From Xanthomonas sacchari (GTDB lineage Bacteria; Pseudomonadota; Gammaproteobacteria; Xanthomonadales; Xanthomonadaceae): a DNA stretch of 64,000 bases. Within the stretch, counting starts at the first letter, position 1; every line of letters starts with the position of its first letter. The translations under genes and the position numbers were made by a program. The stretch covers positions 3,081,001-3,145,000 of the forward strand of contig NZ_CP100647.1 of NCBI RefSeq assembly GCF_024266585.1, written 5' to 3'. Below are positions 1-7,633 of this stretch, piece by piece. The notes beneath the pieces were generated by a model. It was not told where the DNA came from. It saw only the letters and a list, made by a program, of their open reading frames with translations, and ran no database searches.

Positions 1-58
1 TGGGGTCGCCCCCGGCGGATTTTAAGTCCGATGCGTCTACCAGTTTCGCCATCCGGGC
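1..58 (-). tRNA. tRNA-Leu(UAA), 3' part outside window
   Basis: Read on the minus strand the sequence begins GCCCGGATGGCGAAACTGG and carries the anticodon loop CTTAAAA, giving a UAA anticodon. Leucine tRNAs are about 85 nt with a long variable arm. Only the acceptor 5' strand, D arm, anticodon arm and the start of the variable arm are present; the rest lies beyond position 1. Confidence 0.9.
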
Positions 59-239
59 TTGCTGGGGCGTAGCGTGCCTGATCGCGCGGCGCTTGTGAAC
101 TGCGGGGCGATACCGATCCGCCACGCTGCGCGACTAGGGACATGGCCTGTCGACATCGCCCCCTCACAACTCCACCGGAAAGTCCCCAGCGCCGCCACGG
201 CGGCACCGGGGATGCCACCGGCAAGGGAACCCGCGGCGC

Positions 240-1646
240 TCAGATCGCGCGCGAATAGCGCGCCGGCTGGTCGGGCTGGCGCAGGTAGCGGTCGAAGCAC
301 ATGGCGATCAACCGCAGCAGCGGGCGACCACGGGCGGTGGCCTGGACCACGCCGTCGCGGTAGTCGGCCAGGCCGTCCGCGCACAGCGGCGCCAGCGCGC
401 GCAGTTCCTCGCGGAAGTAGCTGGCGAAGTCGATGCCGTGGCGCCGCGCCAGCGCTGCCACGTCCACCCGCACCTGGCACATCAGTTGCTGGATCAGCTC
501 GGCGCGCACGGCGTCGTCGGCGCTGAGGTGCAGGCCGCGCAGTACCGGGCTGTCGCCGGCATCCACCGCCGCTTCCCAGGCAGGCAGGTCGCGCTGGTTC
601 TGGCTGTAGCTGGCGCCGATACGGCTGATCGCGCTGACGCCCAGGCCGAGCAGGTCGGTGTCGGCGTGGGTGGTGTAGCCCATGAAGTTGCGGTGCAGGC
701 CGCCCTGCCGCTGCGCGCGCGCCAGGTCGTCCTGCGGCAGCGCGAAGTGGTCCATGCCGATGTACCGGTAACCGGCCGCCGACAGCCTGCGCACCGCCAG
801 GCCGAGCAGCGCCAGCTTCTGTTCGGCGTCGGGCAGGTCGGCCTCGGCGATGCGCCGCTGCGCCTTGAACAGCTGCGGCATGTGCGCGTAGCCGTAGACC
901 GCCAGGCGGTCCGGGCGCGCCGCGATCACCGTCTCCAGGGTCTGCGCGAACCCGGTCGGGGTCTGCCGCGGCAGGCCGTAGATCAGGTCCACGTTGACCG
1001 AGCGCAGGCCGTGCACGCGGCAGGCGCGCAGGATGTCCAGGGTCTCGTGCACGCCCTGGCGGCGGTTGATCGCCTGCTGCACCAGCGGGTCGAAGTCCTG
1101 GATGCCGAGGCTGGCGCGGTTGAAGCCCAGGGCGGCCAGCGCGGCGATGTCCTGCGGCGTCACCGTGCGCGGGTCCAGTTCGATGGACATCTCGCGGTCC
1201 GGCGCCTGGCTGAAGCGGAACAGGCCGCGCAGGCCCTGCACCAGTTCGCCCAACAGCTCCGGCGCGAGGAAGTTGGGCGTACCGCCGCCCAGGTGCAGTT
1301 GCACGACCTCGCGCTCGCCTTCGAAACAGGCGGCCATCATCGCCGCCTCGCGCAGCAGCCGCTGCACGTAGGCGTGGCCGCGCTGCGGGTCGCGGGTAAT
1401 GACCCGGTGACAGCCACAGTAGAAGCACGGATTTCGGCAGAACGGCACGTGCACGTACAGCGACAGCGGCCGCCGCGGATCGCTGGCCTGCACCGCGGCG
1501 AACAATTGCGCCGGGCCGAAGCCGGTCTGGAAATGCGGCGCGGTCGGGTACGAGGTGTAGCGCGGGCCGGGACGGTCGTAGCGGCGCAGCAGGTCGGCGT
1601 CGAAGGTCCAGGCGGCGGAGGGATCGGGCGCGGAGAGGAGGTCCAT
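240..1646 (-). CDS. hemN: oxygen-independent coproporphyrinogen III oxidase HemN
   Basis: A 468-residue radical-SAM enzyme that decarboxylates coproporphyrinogen III to protoporphyrinogen IX without oxygen in haem synthesis. The Fe-S/SAM motif is seen at residues 70-79 (FCRNPCFYCGC, with CxxxCxxC spacing), followed by the GGGTP motif. The length matches the family (about 457-470). ATG at 1646 gives the family N-terminus; longer readings run into intergenic DNA. A TTGAC-N4-ATCAA site 34 nt upstream of the ATG suggests anaerobic activation by an Anr/FNR protein. The truncated haemoglobin gene lies just upstream on the same strand. Confidence 0.96.
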   Translation of the reverse strand: MDLLSAPDPSAAWTFDADLLRRYDRPGPRYTSYPTAPHFQTGFGPAQLFAAVQASDPRRPLSLYVHVPFCRNPCFYCGCHRVITRDPQRGHAYVQRLLREAAMMAACFEGEREVVQLHLGGGTPNFLAPELLGELVQGLRGLFRFSQAPDREMSIELDPRTVTPQDIAALAALGFNRASLGIQDFDPLVQQAINRRQGVHETLDILRACRVHGLRSVNVDLIYGLPRQTPTGFAQTLETVIAARPDRLAVYGYAHMPQLFKAQRRIAEADLPDAEQKLALLGLAVRRLSAAGYRYIGMDHFALPQDDLARAQRQGGLHRNFMGYTTHADTDLLGLGVSAISRIGASYSQNQRDLPAWEAAVDAGDSPVLRGLHLSADDAVRAELIQQLMCQVRVDVAALARRHGIDFASYFREELRALAPLCADGLADYRDGVVQATARGRPLLRLIAMCFDRYLRQPDQPARYSRAI

Positions 1647-1680
1647 GCGCCGAGCATGCGCGGCACCCGGCGCGGCCGCC

Positions 1681-1694
1681 TTGACCTGGATCAA
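1681..1694. promoter_or_regulatory. Anr/FNR box of hemN
   Basis: TTGACCTGGATCAA matches the FNR/Anr consensus TTGAT-N4-ATCAA at 9 of 10 fixed positions. It is 34 nt upstream of the hemN ATG and overlaps the last bases of the haemoglobin gene. Binding is inferred. Confidence 0.7.
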
Positions 1695-2134
1695 TCCGCG
1701 CACCCGGCCGACGGCAGCGGCGACACCGGCTCGAACGGCCGCCAGCGCATCTGGTGGCGGCGCCAGAAGGTCTCGGCGATGCGCTGGGCGATAGCGTCGG
1801 CCAACAGCCGCATCGGCGCGTTCGGCAGCTCGGCGGTGGTGGCGCGGAACAGGCCCAGCCAGCGCTGGAACAGCAGTACGCTGAGTTCGCGCATGGCCAT
1901 GTGCCGTGGCATCGGCGCACCGCGGAAACGTCGCGTCCCGCGCAGCATCGCCGACCAGAAATCGCACAGTTGCTGCTGGTGCGCATCCCAGTCCTCGATG
2001 TGCGCGGCGAACACCGCCGACAGATCCGCATCGGCGCGCACGCGGCGGTAGAACGCCTCCACCAAGGCCCGCACCTCGGCCTCGCTGCACAGGTCCGGCC
2101 CCGGCAAGGGCATCCCCACGATCTCGTCCTGCAT
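1691..2134 (-). CDS. group III truncated haemoglobin
   Basis: A 147-residue globin resembling Campylobacter Ctb. Landmarks are Tyr29 (B10, in AFYRRVR), FWSAMLRG at 59-66, the proximal His78 in GAPMPRH, and Trp92 in RWLGLF. Group III globins bind oxygen or NO tightly and are linked to NO detoxification or oxygen handling under microaerobic conditions. I chose ATG 2134 because GGAGCG lies just upstream; the longer ATG at 2203 falls inside the Anr box and would produce an odd N-terminus. It is followed by hemN, and both genes have their own Anr-type box. Confidence 0.85.
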   Translation of the reverse strand: MQDEIVGMPLPGPDLCSEAEVRALVEAFYRRVRADADLSAVFAAHIEDWDAHQQQLCDFWSAMLRGTRRFRGAPMPRHMAMRELSVLLFQRWLGLFRATTAELPNAPMRLLADAIAQRIAETFWRRHQMRWRPFEPVSPLPSAGCAD

Positions 2135-2189
2135 GCTGCGCTCCGCGTCGCTCGACCCCACCAGTCTCCATGCCGGCGCGGCGGCGGCC

Positions 2190-2203
2190 TTGATCAGGAT
2201 CAA
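2190..2203. promoter_or_regulatory. perfect Anr/FNR box
   Basis: TTGATCAGGATCAA matches the consensus at every fixed base. It is centred about 60 nt upstream of the haemoglobin ATG on the minus strand. Being palindromic, it could also act on the divergent membrane-protein/ccoG pair that starts near 2376. Confidence 0.75.
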
Positions 2204-2375
2204 TGTCGGCGCGGCCCGCGCTGCCTAGTCTGCGGCTGCGGCATGCGCCGACGCCGGTGTCGACGGGGGATCGGCGGCCAGGCGGCTGGCAGGCGCGGCG
2301 ACGTGTGTGGCGCTTGTGGCGCTGCTGCCCCCTTGGCGCATGCCGCATCCCTCTTTCGCGATGGAACCCACCGTC

Positions 2376-2684
2376 ATGGCCTCTCCCGACGATCCGCTGC
2401 TGGACCCGCTCGATCCCGGCACGCCGCGCCCCCTGGTGCAGCGGCTGGGGGTGATCCTGTGGCCGAGCTTCCTCGTCGCCGGAGCGATGAGCGTGCTGTT
2501 CTTCGCCCTGGTCGATCCGCTGGCGCTGCGCGACATCACCTTCCCCGGCCGCCAGCTGAGCCGCGAGCTGGGCTACACGGTGGGCTTCTTCATGTTCTGG
2601 CTGACGACCCTGGCTTCTAGCCTGCTGACCGGCTTCCTGCTGCGCCCGGCGCCGCACGACGGCGACGCCACACCACTGTCCTGA
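2376..2684 (+). CDS. small two-helix membrane protein next to ccoG
   Basis: A 102-residue protein of unrecognised family. It has two clear hydrophobic helices: LGVILWPSFLVAGAMSVLFF and GYTVGFFMFWLTTLASSLLT. The C-terminus is short and polar. Its stop is 5 nt from the ccoG-like ATG, so the two are surely co-transcribed, and the divergent region holds a perfect Anr box. The start is uncertain: ATG 2361 would add five residues, and neither start has a strong ribosome-binding site. A role with the CcoG-like protein in respiratory oxidase assembly or electron transfer is inferred only from position. Confidence 0.65.
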   Translation: MASPDDPLLDPLDPGTPRPLVQRLGVILWPSFLVAGAMSVLFFALVDPLALRDITFPGRQLSRELGYTVGFFMFWLTTLASSLLTGFLLRPAPHDGDATPLS

Positions 2685-2689
2685 GCACC

Positions 2690-3817
2690 ATGCGCCTGCC
2701 CCGCCCGATCCCCCTGCGCCTGATCACCGGTCCTGCCGCGGAGGCGAGCCCGGCACCGCCGCAGCGCTACACGCAAGTGCGGCGTGTCGTGCTGTGGCTG
2801 CTGTTCGCCGCCTTCTACCTGCTGCCGTGGCTGCGCTGGCAGGGCCGGCAGGCCCTGCTGCTGGATCTGCCGGCGCGGCGCTTCGACCTGTTCGGCCGGA
2901 CCCTGTGGCCGCACGACGTCGGCTGGCTGCTGCTGGCGCTGGCCGCCGCCGCCGCGATCCTGGCGCTGCTGACCACCCTGACCGGGCGCCTGTGGTGCGG
3001 CCTGGCCTGCCCACAGACGGTGTGGAGCCATGCCTTCGCCTGGATCGAGCGTCGCTTCGCCGACTGGCCCGCCGCGGCGCGGCATCTGTTGTGGGCAACG
3101 GTGGCGCTGTGGACCGGAGTCAGCTTCGTCGGCTACTTCGTGCCGATCGCCGACCTGGTCGCGCGCCTGCATCCGTTCGCCTGGAGCGGCTGGGAGACGT
3201 TCTGGGTGCTGTTCTACGCACTGGCCACCTGGGGCAATGCCGGCTTCCTGCGCAACCAGGCCTGCCGCTACTTCTGCCCCTACGCGCGCCTGCAACCGCT
3301 GCTGTGCGACCGCGACACGCCGCTGGTCGGCTACGACGCGATGCGCGGCGAACCGCGCGGCGCCCGCGCATGCGGCCTGGGCAGCGTCGCCCAGCGCCGG
3401 CGGCGCCTGCTCGACCCCGTCACCGCCCGCGACTATGCCCTGCGCGCCAGCATCGCCCAGCTCGCCGGCCAGGGCGGCAGCCGCGGTGAGGCCCTGGCCG
3501 CGTATGCGGGCACCCTGCCCAAGTTCAGTGCCGAGCAACTCGGCGACTGCGTGGCCTGCGACGCCTGCCTGCAGGCCTGCCCGGCCGGCATCGATCCGCG
3601 CAACGGCGCGCACTACGCCTGCACCGCCTGCGGCGCCTGCATCGACGCCTGCGACCGCAGCATGGATCGCCATGGGTTCGCACGCGGTCTGCTGCGCCGG
3701 GCCGGCGCCAATGCCATCGACCGCCAGCCACGGCGCGGTTGGCGGCGGCCGCGGCTGCTGGGCGGCGCGGCGATGCTGCTGGCGGCGCTGCTGGCGTGGT
3801 GGTGGCTGGCGGCGTGA
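2690..3817 (+). CDS. ccoG: CcoG/FixG-like membrane protein with two [4Fe-4S] sites, short form
   Basis: A 375-residue relative of CcoG (FixG/RdxA), a membrane protein that handles copper/electrons during assembly of cbb3 oxidase. It has several hydrophobic helices, the signature LWCGLACPQTVWSHAFAWIE near residue 101, the GNAGFLRNQACRYFCPYARLQ type motif near 190-210, and a ferredoxin pair CVACDACLQACP and CTACGACIDAC. Typical CcoG is about 450-500 residues. This protein ends soon after the ferredoxin domain with a final hydrophobic segment and lacks the usual C-terminal Ig-like domain. It may be a paralogue rather than the main CcoG. It follows the small membrane protein by 5 nt. Confidence 0.82.
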   Translation: MRLPRPIPLRLITGPAAEASPAPPQRYTQVRRVVLWLLFAAFYLLPWLRWQGRQALLLDLPARRFDLFGRTLWPHDVGWLLLALAAAAAILALLTTLTGRLWCGLACPQTVWSHAFAWIERRFADWPAAARHLLWATVALWTGVSFVGYFVPIADLVARLHPFAWSGWETFWVLFYALATWGNAGFLRNQACRYFCPYARLQPLLCDRDTPLVGYDAMRGEPRGARACGLGSVAQRRRRLLDPVTARDYALRASIAQLAGQGGSRGEALAAYAGTLPKFSAEQLGDCVACDACLQACPAGIDPRNGAHYACTACGACIDACDRSMDRHGFARGLLRRAGANAIDRQPRRGWRRPRLLGGAAMLLAALLAWWWLAA

Positions 3818-3944
3818 GCCGGCGCCGCTGCGGCTTTGCACACGCCGAGAGGCGGCCCCCACCTGCCAGGACCGGCAGCGGACATGTTTTTGCAAAGAAG
3901 GGCTAGCGCGCCCCTGGGCAGGCGTGTAGAATGCCGCCTCCCAA

Positions 3945-4020
<76 letters not shown>

Positions 4021-4059
4021 AATCGCTTCATTCGCATCGTGCGTTGCGAATGGAAATCC

Positions 4060-4085
4060 AAAAAAGGAGCTTTGGCTCCTTTTTT
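4060..4085 (+). terminator. Rho-independent terminator after tRNA-Gly
   Basis: AAAAAAGGAGC-TTTG-GCTCCTTTTTT forms an 11-bp stem with a four-base loop and ends in a T run. The A and T flanks make it bidirectional. Confidence 0.85.
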
Positions 4086-4791
4086 CGTTTCCGCGACCGA
4101 CGCATCGACCAGCGACAGCCCGACAGCGACAACGACCGAGCGCGCACCGTGGCGACACTCTACTTTGGCGGATTCTCCAGTTCCTTGCTTTTTAGCCAGT
4201 AAGGTCGCCAGCGACAGGAAATGCGCGGCGAGGATGCGGGCCATCTCCTGAGTGTCGGCCCGCGCGCGCAGCGTCAGACACGCACAGCCGTAGCCGGCGC
4301 TGCCGCTGCCGGTCGCCACCCGGCGCACGGCGGGAAAGGCATCAGGATCGAATGGCGAAGCCACTGCCTGGGCGAAGCAGATCGTGCCGGCAACGGCACC
4401 GAACGCAAGGCGAGCAAGCGCGCCGGCCTGACCTACGTGGCCGCGAACGACTGGGCGCCACCCCTGAGCTACAGCAAATCCCTCGAGCCAACCGCGACGA
4501 CCCGGACGCCGCGCGCACCGAGGTCCACGCGTTTACCCTGTTCGACGCGCTGCTCCGCGACCGTTGGAGCCCGGCCTCGAACCCGCGCAATCTCGCCGAC
4601 AAGATCTACCTCAGCAACTGCGACGCCGACGACAACTGCCACTACGGCAAGCAGCGACGCGTGACCGCGACAGCCACGCAACACTGGCGAAGGCGTACTG
4701 GCGCGCATGTCGCTACCAATCGCACCGAGCCAATCGCGAATTCACCACGACCAGCAAGAGGACGACCGACATAACAGTCTGGAGCACAGGC
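4086..4791. other. gene-poor stretch, possible decayed coding remnant
   Basis: No open frame here has a convincing start, ribosome-binding site and family. One plus-strand frame at about 4520-4640 reads like ordinary protein (HAFTLFDALLRDRW, then NLADKIYLSNC) without a proper start or continuation. It may be a remnant of a degraded gene. I could not assign it to a family. Confidence 0.3.
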
Positions 4792-4812
4792 TTGCCAAGC
4801 CAGGGTGCTTAG

Positions 4813-4937
4813 TACACAATGCAGTCCGTTGTGCGCTGGACTGATTCAAAACATCTTTTGAATCAACACGTTGGATTATTGCTACAGGGCAGTATCCAGT
4901 TCCCGCCACAAGGGCCCCGCCAGCGGGGCTTTGTTTT
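4813..4937 (+). ncRNA. candidate small RNA with three hairpins
   Basis: The segment holds two consecutive inverted repeats, CAGTCC...GGACTG (about 4822-4843) and TGATTCAAAA-CATC-TTTTGAATCA (4842-4865), and ends in a Rho-independent terminator (4914-4937). A promoter-like pair, TTGCCA at 4792 and CACAAT at 4815 with 17-nt spacing, lies just upstream. No ribosome-binding site or open frame of note is present. This fits an independent sRNA, but expression is unproven. Confidence 0.4.
4914..4937 (+). terminator. Rho-independent terminator
   Basis: GCCCCGC-CA-GCGGGGC followed by TTTGTTTT. It lies 40 nt before tRNA-Cys and has no protein gene upstream within 1 kb, so it most likely ends a non-coding transcript. 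Confidence 0.75.
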
Positions 4938-4977
4938 GTCAGGCGCCACAGGCGTTGCGGCAAGACATCCGTCCACC

Positions 4978-5051
4978 GGCCTGGTGGCAGAGTGGTTATG
5001 CAGCGGACTGCAAATCCGCGTACGCCGGTTCAATTCCGACCCAGGCCTCCA
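4978..5051 (+). tRNA. tRNA-Cys(GCA)
   Basis: 74 nt with encoded CCA. The acceptor stem is GGCCTGG/CCAGGCC and the anticodon loop CTGCAAA gives GCA. Confidence 0.96.
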
Positions 5052-5071
5052 GTTTGATGATGCAGCGAATC

Positions 5072-5094
5072 GGGCCGCCTTTGCGGCCCTTTTT
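5072..5094 (+). terminator. Rho-independent terminator after tRNA-Cys
   Basis: GGGCCGC-CTTT-GCGGCCC followed by five T residues, 20 nt past the tRNA end. Confidence 0.85.
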
Positions 5095-5277
5095 GCGTTC
5101 GTGATTTCCGCATTGCGCCAAGCCGTGCAGGTGACGCCGTGGCGTCATGGCGCCACTGGAATGATCAACACAACGCCACGCCAGTCGCGGTAGACAAGCG
5201 CGCCCTCGCACTGCGCCACACGCGGGCGGCGCGTTCCCGCGCTCTAGCATGACGCCACACCCAACCGAGGCATTGCC

Positions 5278-6459
5278 ATGAACCGATGGACACGCTGGAG
5301 CGGGACCGCGCTGTGCCTGGCCGCGAGCGCCGCCGCCGCGCAGCCCTGCGCGCTGCAGTCGCAGACCGTGGAGCTGCCGCTGGTCTCCAAGGCCACGCCG
5401 AGATTCGCCTACCAGGTGCGCGTGCAGCTCGGCAGCGATGCCGATGGCCGCAGCAGCGGCAGCCAGGTGCTGGAGGTCGATACCGGCTCCACCGGCGTGG
5501 TGGTGCCGCTGAGCGCTGCGCTGCGCAGCGCCTGGGACGCCTCCAGCACGCCCGGCCACATCTTCTACTCCAGCAACAGCAAGTACCACCCCGGCAAGTA
5601 CGTGGACGTGCCGATGCGGCTCGGCGTCTCCGCCGACGGCAAGACCGCCGCCGCGCGCGTGGACCGCATCACTGTGCTGGCCGCGCAGTGCACCTGCGAT
5701 GTCGCCAGCGTGGCCCGGCAACCCGAGCCGCTGGCGCAGGTGCCTGCCACCTGCGCCGGCTACGACGGCAGCCCTGCACTGAGCAGCAACACGCAGGTGC
5801 TGCGCAACTGCAGCACCATTTCCCCGCACTTCGGCATGATGGGCGTGGGCTACGACCGCGGCGTCGACGCCGCGCGCAACCCGTTCCTCAACCTGGCGCA
5901 GATGCGCGCGCAGCGCATGAGTCCCGGCTATATCGTCGGCGCCAAGGGCATCACCCTGGGCGTCAGCAAGCAAGCGCTGACCGGTTTCGCGCTGGTACCG
6001 CTGCGGCGTGGCCCGGCCAGCGCCGGCGCACCCAGCGACTGGCAGGCGCCCACCGCCTGCGCCAGCTTCCCCGGCAGCGGCAGCGACTACCGCGTCTGCG
6101 GCAAGCTGCTGCCCGATACCGGCGTGTCCTACATGATGCTCAACCCGGTGGTGCCGCCCGCCACGCCCGATGGTCTGCAACAGACCGTGCAGATCGCCGG
6201 CCATGCCACGCGCGTGGTGCCGGACGCCACCCAACTGCGCCTGGACGTCGTCAACGCGACGGGACAGCCGGTATTCGGTTACGGCTTTGCGGTCGGCGAC
6301 GGCAAGGCGGCGACGCCGGACAGCGTGCAGTGGCGCGGTCCGCTGAAGACGCCACCGGCGCACATCAACAGCGGCCGCCACCTGCTCGCCGCAGGCGACT
6401 ACGCCTACGACGCCGCTTGCGGGCATGCCGGCTTCCGCGCGACCACGCCTGCGCCCTGA
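5278..6459 (+). CDS. secreted pepsin-like (two-DTG) putative aspartic peptidase
   Basis: A 393-residue protein with a signal peptide (residues 1 to about 21, cut after ...SAAAAQ). Two Asp-Thr-Gly loops are visible: EVDTGSTGVVVP (Asp68) and LLPDTGVSYMML (Asp280). Their spacing of about 210 residues is what a two-lobed pepsin fold (clan AA) would need, each loop being followed by a hydrophobic strand. Several cysteines (CTCD, CAGYDG, CGKLL) could form disulfides. Bacterial pepsin-like enzymes are uncommon, and DUF3443-type proteins share only one such loop. GAGG precedes ATG 5278. Proteolytic activity is inferred. No linked operon partner; flanked by tRNA genes. Confidence 0.6.
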   Translation: MNRWTRWSGTALCLAASAAAAQPCALQSQTVELPLVSKATPRFAYQVRVQLGSDADGRSSGSQVLEVDTGSTGVVVPLSAALRSAWDASSTPGHIFYSSNSKYHPGKYVDVPMRLGVSADGKTAAARVDRITVLAAQCTCDVASVARQPEPLAQVPATCAGYDGSPALSSNTQVLRNCSTISPHFGMMGVGYDRGVDAARNPFLNLAQMRAQRMSPGYIVGAKGITLGVSKQALTGFALVPLRRGPASAGAPSDWQAPTACASFPGSGSDYRVCGKLLPDTGVSYMMLNPVVPPATPDGLQQTVQIAGHATRVVPDATQLRLDVVNATGQPVFGYGFAVGDGKAATPDSVQWRGPLKTPPAHINSGRHLLAAGDYAYDAACGHAGFRATTPAP

Positions 6460-6842
6460 GCCGGCACGGGAACTCGCGTTACCTGCCGAATCGCGCGCCC
6501 GCACGACGCGGTCGCTGCTGGCGCGCCACCACCGGCAGCGCCTGGCAGCACCGCAGCGCATGCGCATCGCCGAACGCGCCGAGGGCTGCGATGCGCGCGG
6601 TTGCAACCGCGGGCCGATACGTGGGTACGGCCGCTTCATGGCAGCGGCGGGCCGCAATGCGACTGCGGCAGATCGAGACGCGCGGGGCGCTGACGGAGGG
6701 ACCCGTTGCGCACGGCGCTGCTGCCGTGTTGGCGAGCGCATGAAGTGGCGCCGCGATGCACGGTGGCCGCGACGGATGCACACGCGCCATCCGCCATCGC
6801 AGCGCGTTCGCACGATGCGCGGCCAATGCGTTCGCCCAAAAC
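6460..6842. other. intergenic stretch with no recognisable gene
   Basis: I see only GC-rich frames without ribosome-binding sites or family resemblance between the DTG protein and the terminator of the inverted tRNA-Gly. Confidence 0.5.
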
Positions 6843-6870
6843 GAAAACAGGACCCGAAGGTCCTGTTTTC
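6843..6870 (-). terminator. Rho-independent terminator of minus-strand tRNA-Gly
   Basis: GAAAACAGGACC-CGAA-GGTCCTGTTTTC is a perfect 12-bp stem with a tetraloop. On the minus strand it follows tRNA-Gly by 6 nt and ends in TTTTC. Confidence 0.85.
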
Positions 6871-6876
6871 ATGATC

Positions 6877-6952
<76 letters not shown>

Positions 6953-6988
6953 TTGAGGCCGCGAATTCTACCGGGTACGCGCAGGCTG

Positions 6989-7624
6989 TCAACCATTGCC
7001 TTCGATTTTTTTCGCGTTCTTTTCCGCCATCGCCGCACGCTCGTCGTCGCGCAGGCTCGGCCAGGCCGCATGCAGGTACTGGATGCCCGACAACAGGGTC
7101 AGGATCGCCGCGATCGCCAGCGTCCAGTCGCCGACGTGGAAGATGAACAAGCCCATCCACACGCTCTCCGGCGGCGAGCCGTCGGGCATCACCGAGTACA
7201 GCAGGCACAGCAGCGCCACCATCTGCGCGGTGGTCTTGATCTTGCCGATCATCGCCACGCGCACCTTGGCGCGCTGGCCGATCTCGGCCATCCATTCGCG
7301 CAGCGCCGACACCGCGATCTCGCGGCCGACGATCACCGCCGCCCAGAACGCCATCCACGGCGTCGGATGGCCCTGCACGATCAAAAACAGCGCCACCGCC
7401 ACCATCAGCTTGTCGGCCACCGGATCCAGGAACGCGCCGAACGCGGAGTACTGGTGGTAGCGCCGCGCCACCCAGCCGTCCAGCCAGTCGGTGAACGCGG
7501 CCAGGCCGAAGATCGCCGCCGAGGCGAAGTTGGTCCAGGTGTACGGCAGATAGAACACCAGCACCAGCACGGGGATCATCACGATCCGCAGCAGCGTGAG
7601 CCAGGTGGGGATGGTCAACTTCAT
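6989..7624 (-). CDS. pgsA: CDP-diacylglycerol--glycerol-3-phosphate 3-phosphatidyltransferase
   Basis: A 211-residue inner-membrane enzyme that makes phosphatidylglycerol phosphate from CDP-diacylglycerol and glycerol-3-phosphate, the committed step to phosphatidylglycerol and cardiolipin. The CDP-alcohol phosphotransferase motif is complete: Asp49-Gly50, Ala53-Arg54, Gly63, Asp67 and Asp71 (LDGWVARR...GAFLDPVAD). It has about four to six hydrophobic helices. It begins 9 nt after uvrC and is the last protein gene of the kdsB-uvrC string, ahead of tRNA-Gly. Confidence 0.95.
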   Translation of the reverse strand: MKLTIPTWLTLLRIVMIPVLVLVFYLPYTWTNFASAAIFGLAAFTDWLDGWVARRYHQYSAFGAFLDPVADKLMVAVALFLIVQGHPTPWMAFWAAVIVGREIAVSALREWMAEIGQRAKVRVAMIGKIKTTAQMVALLCLLYSVMPDGSPPESVWMGLFIFHVGDWTLAIAAILTLLSGIQYLHAAWPSLRDDERAAMAEKNAKKIEGNG

Positions 7625-7633
7625 TGCGCTGCT

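Noticed and set aside
37-2031. Long minus-strand open frame over hemN
   Set aside because: It is an out-of-frame Arg/Ala/Pro-rich reading of high-G+C coding DNA. hemN in the right frame has the full family sequence.
2135-2203. N-terminal extension of the truncated haemoglobin to ATG 2203
   Set aside because: The ATG sits in the Anr box and the added residues have no family support; ATG 2134 has a ribosome-binding site.
4221-4774. Open frames after tRNA-Gly as intact genes
   Set aside because: No ribosome-binding site, frame-to-frame jumps and no family. At most a decayed remnant.
5286-6743. Second plus-strand frame over the DTG protein
   Set aside because: Arg-rich shadow of the real frame, which alone has a signal peptide and the DTG loops.
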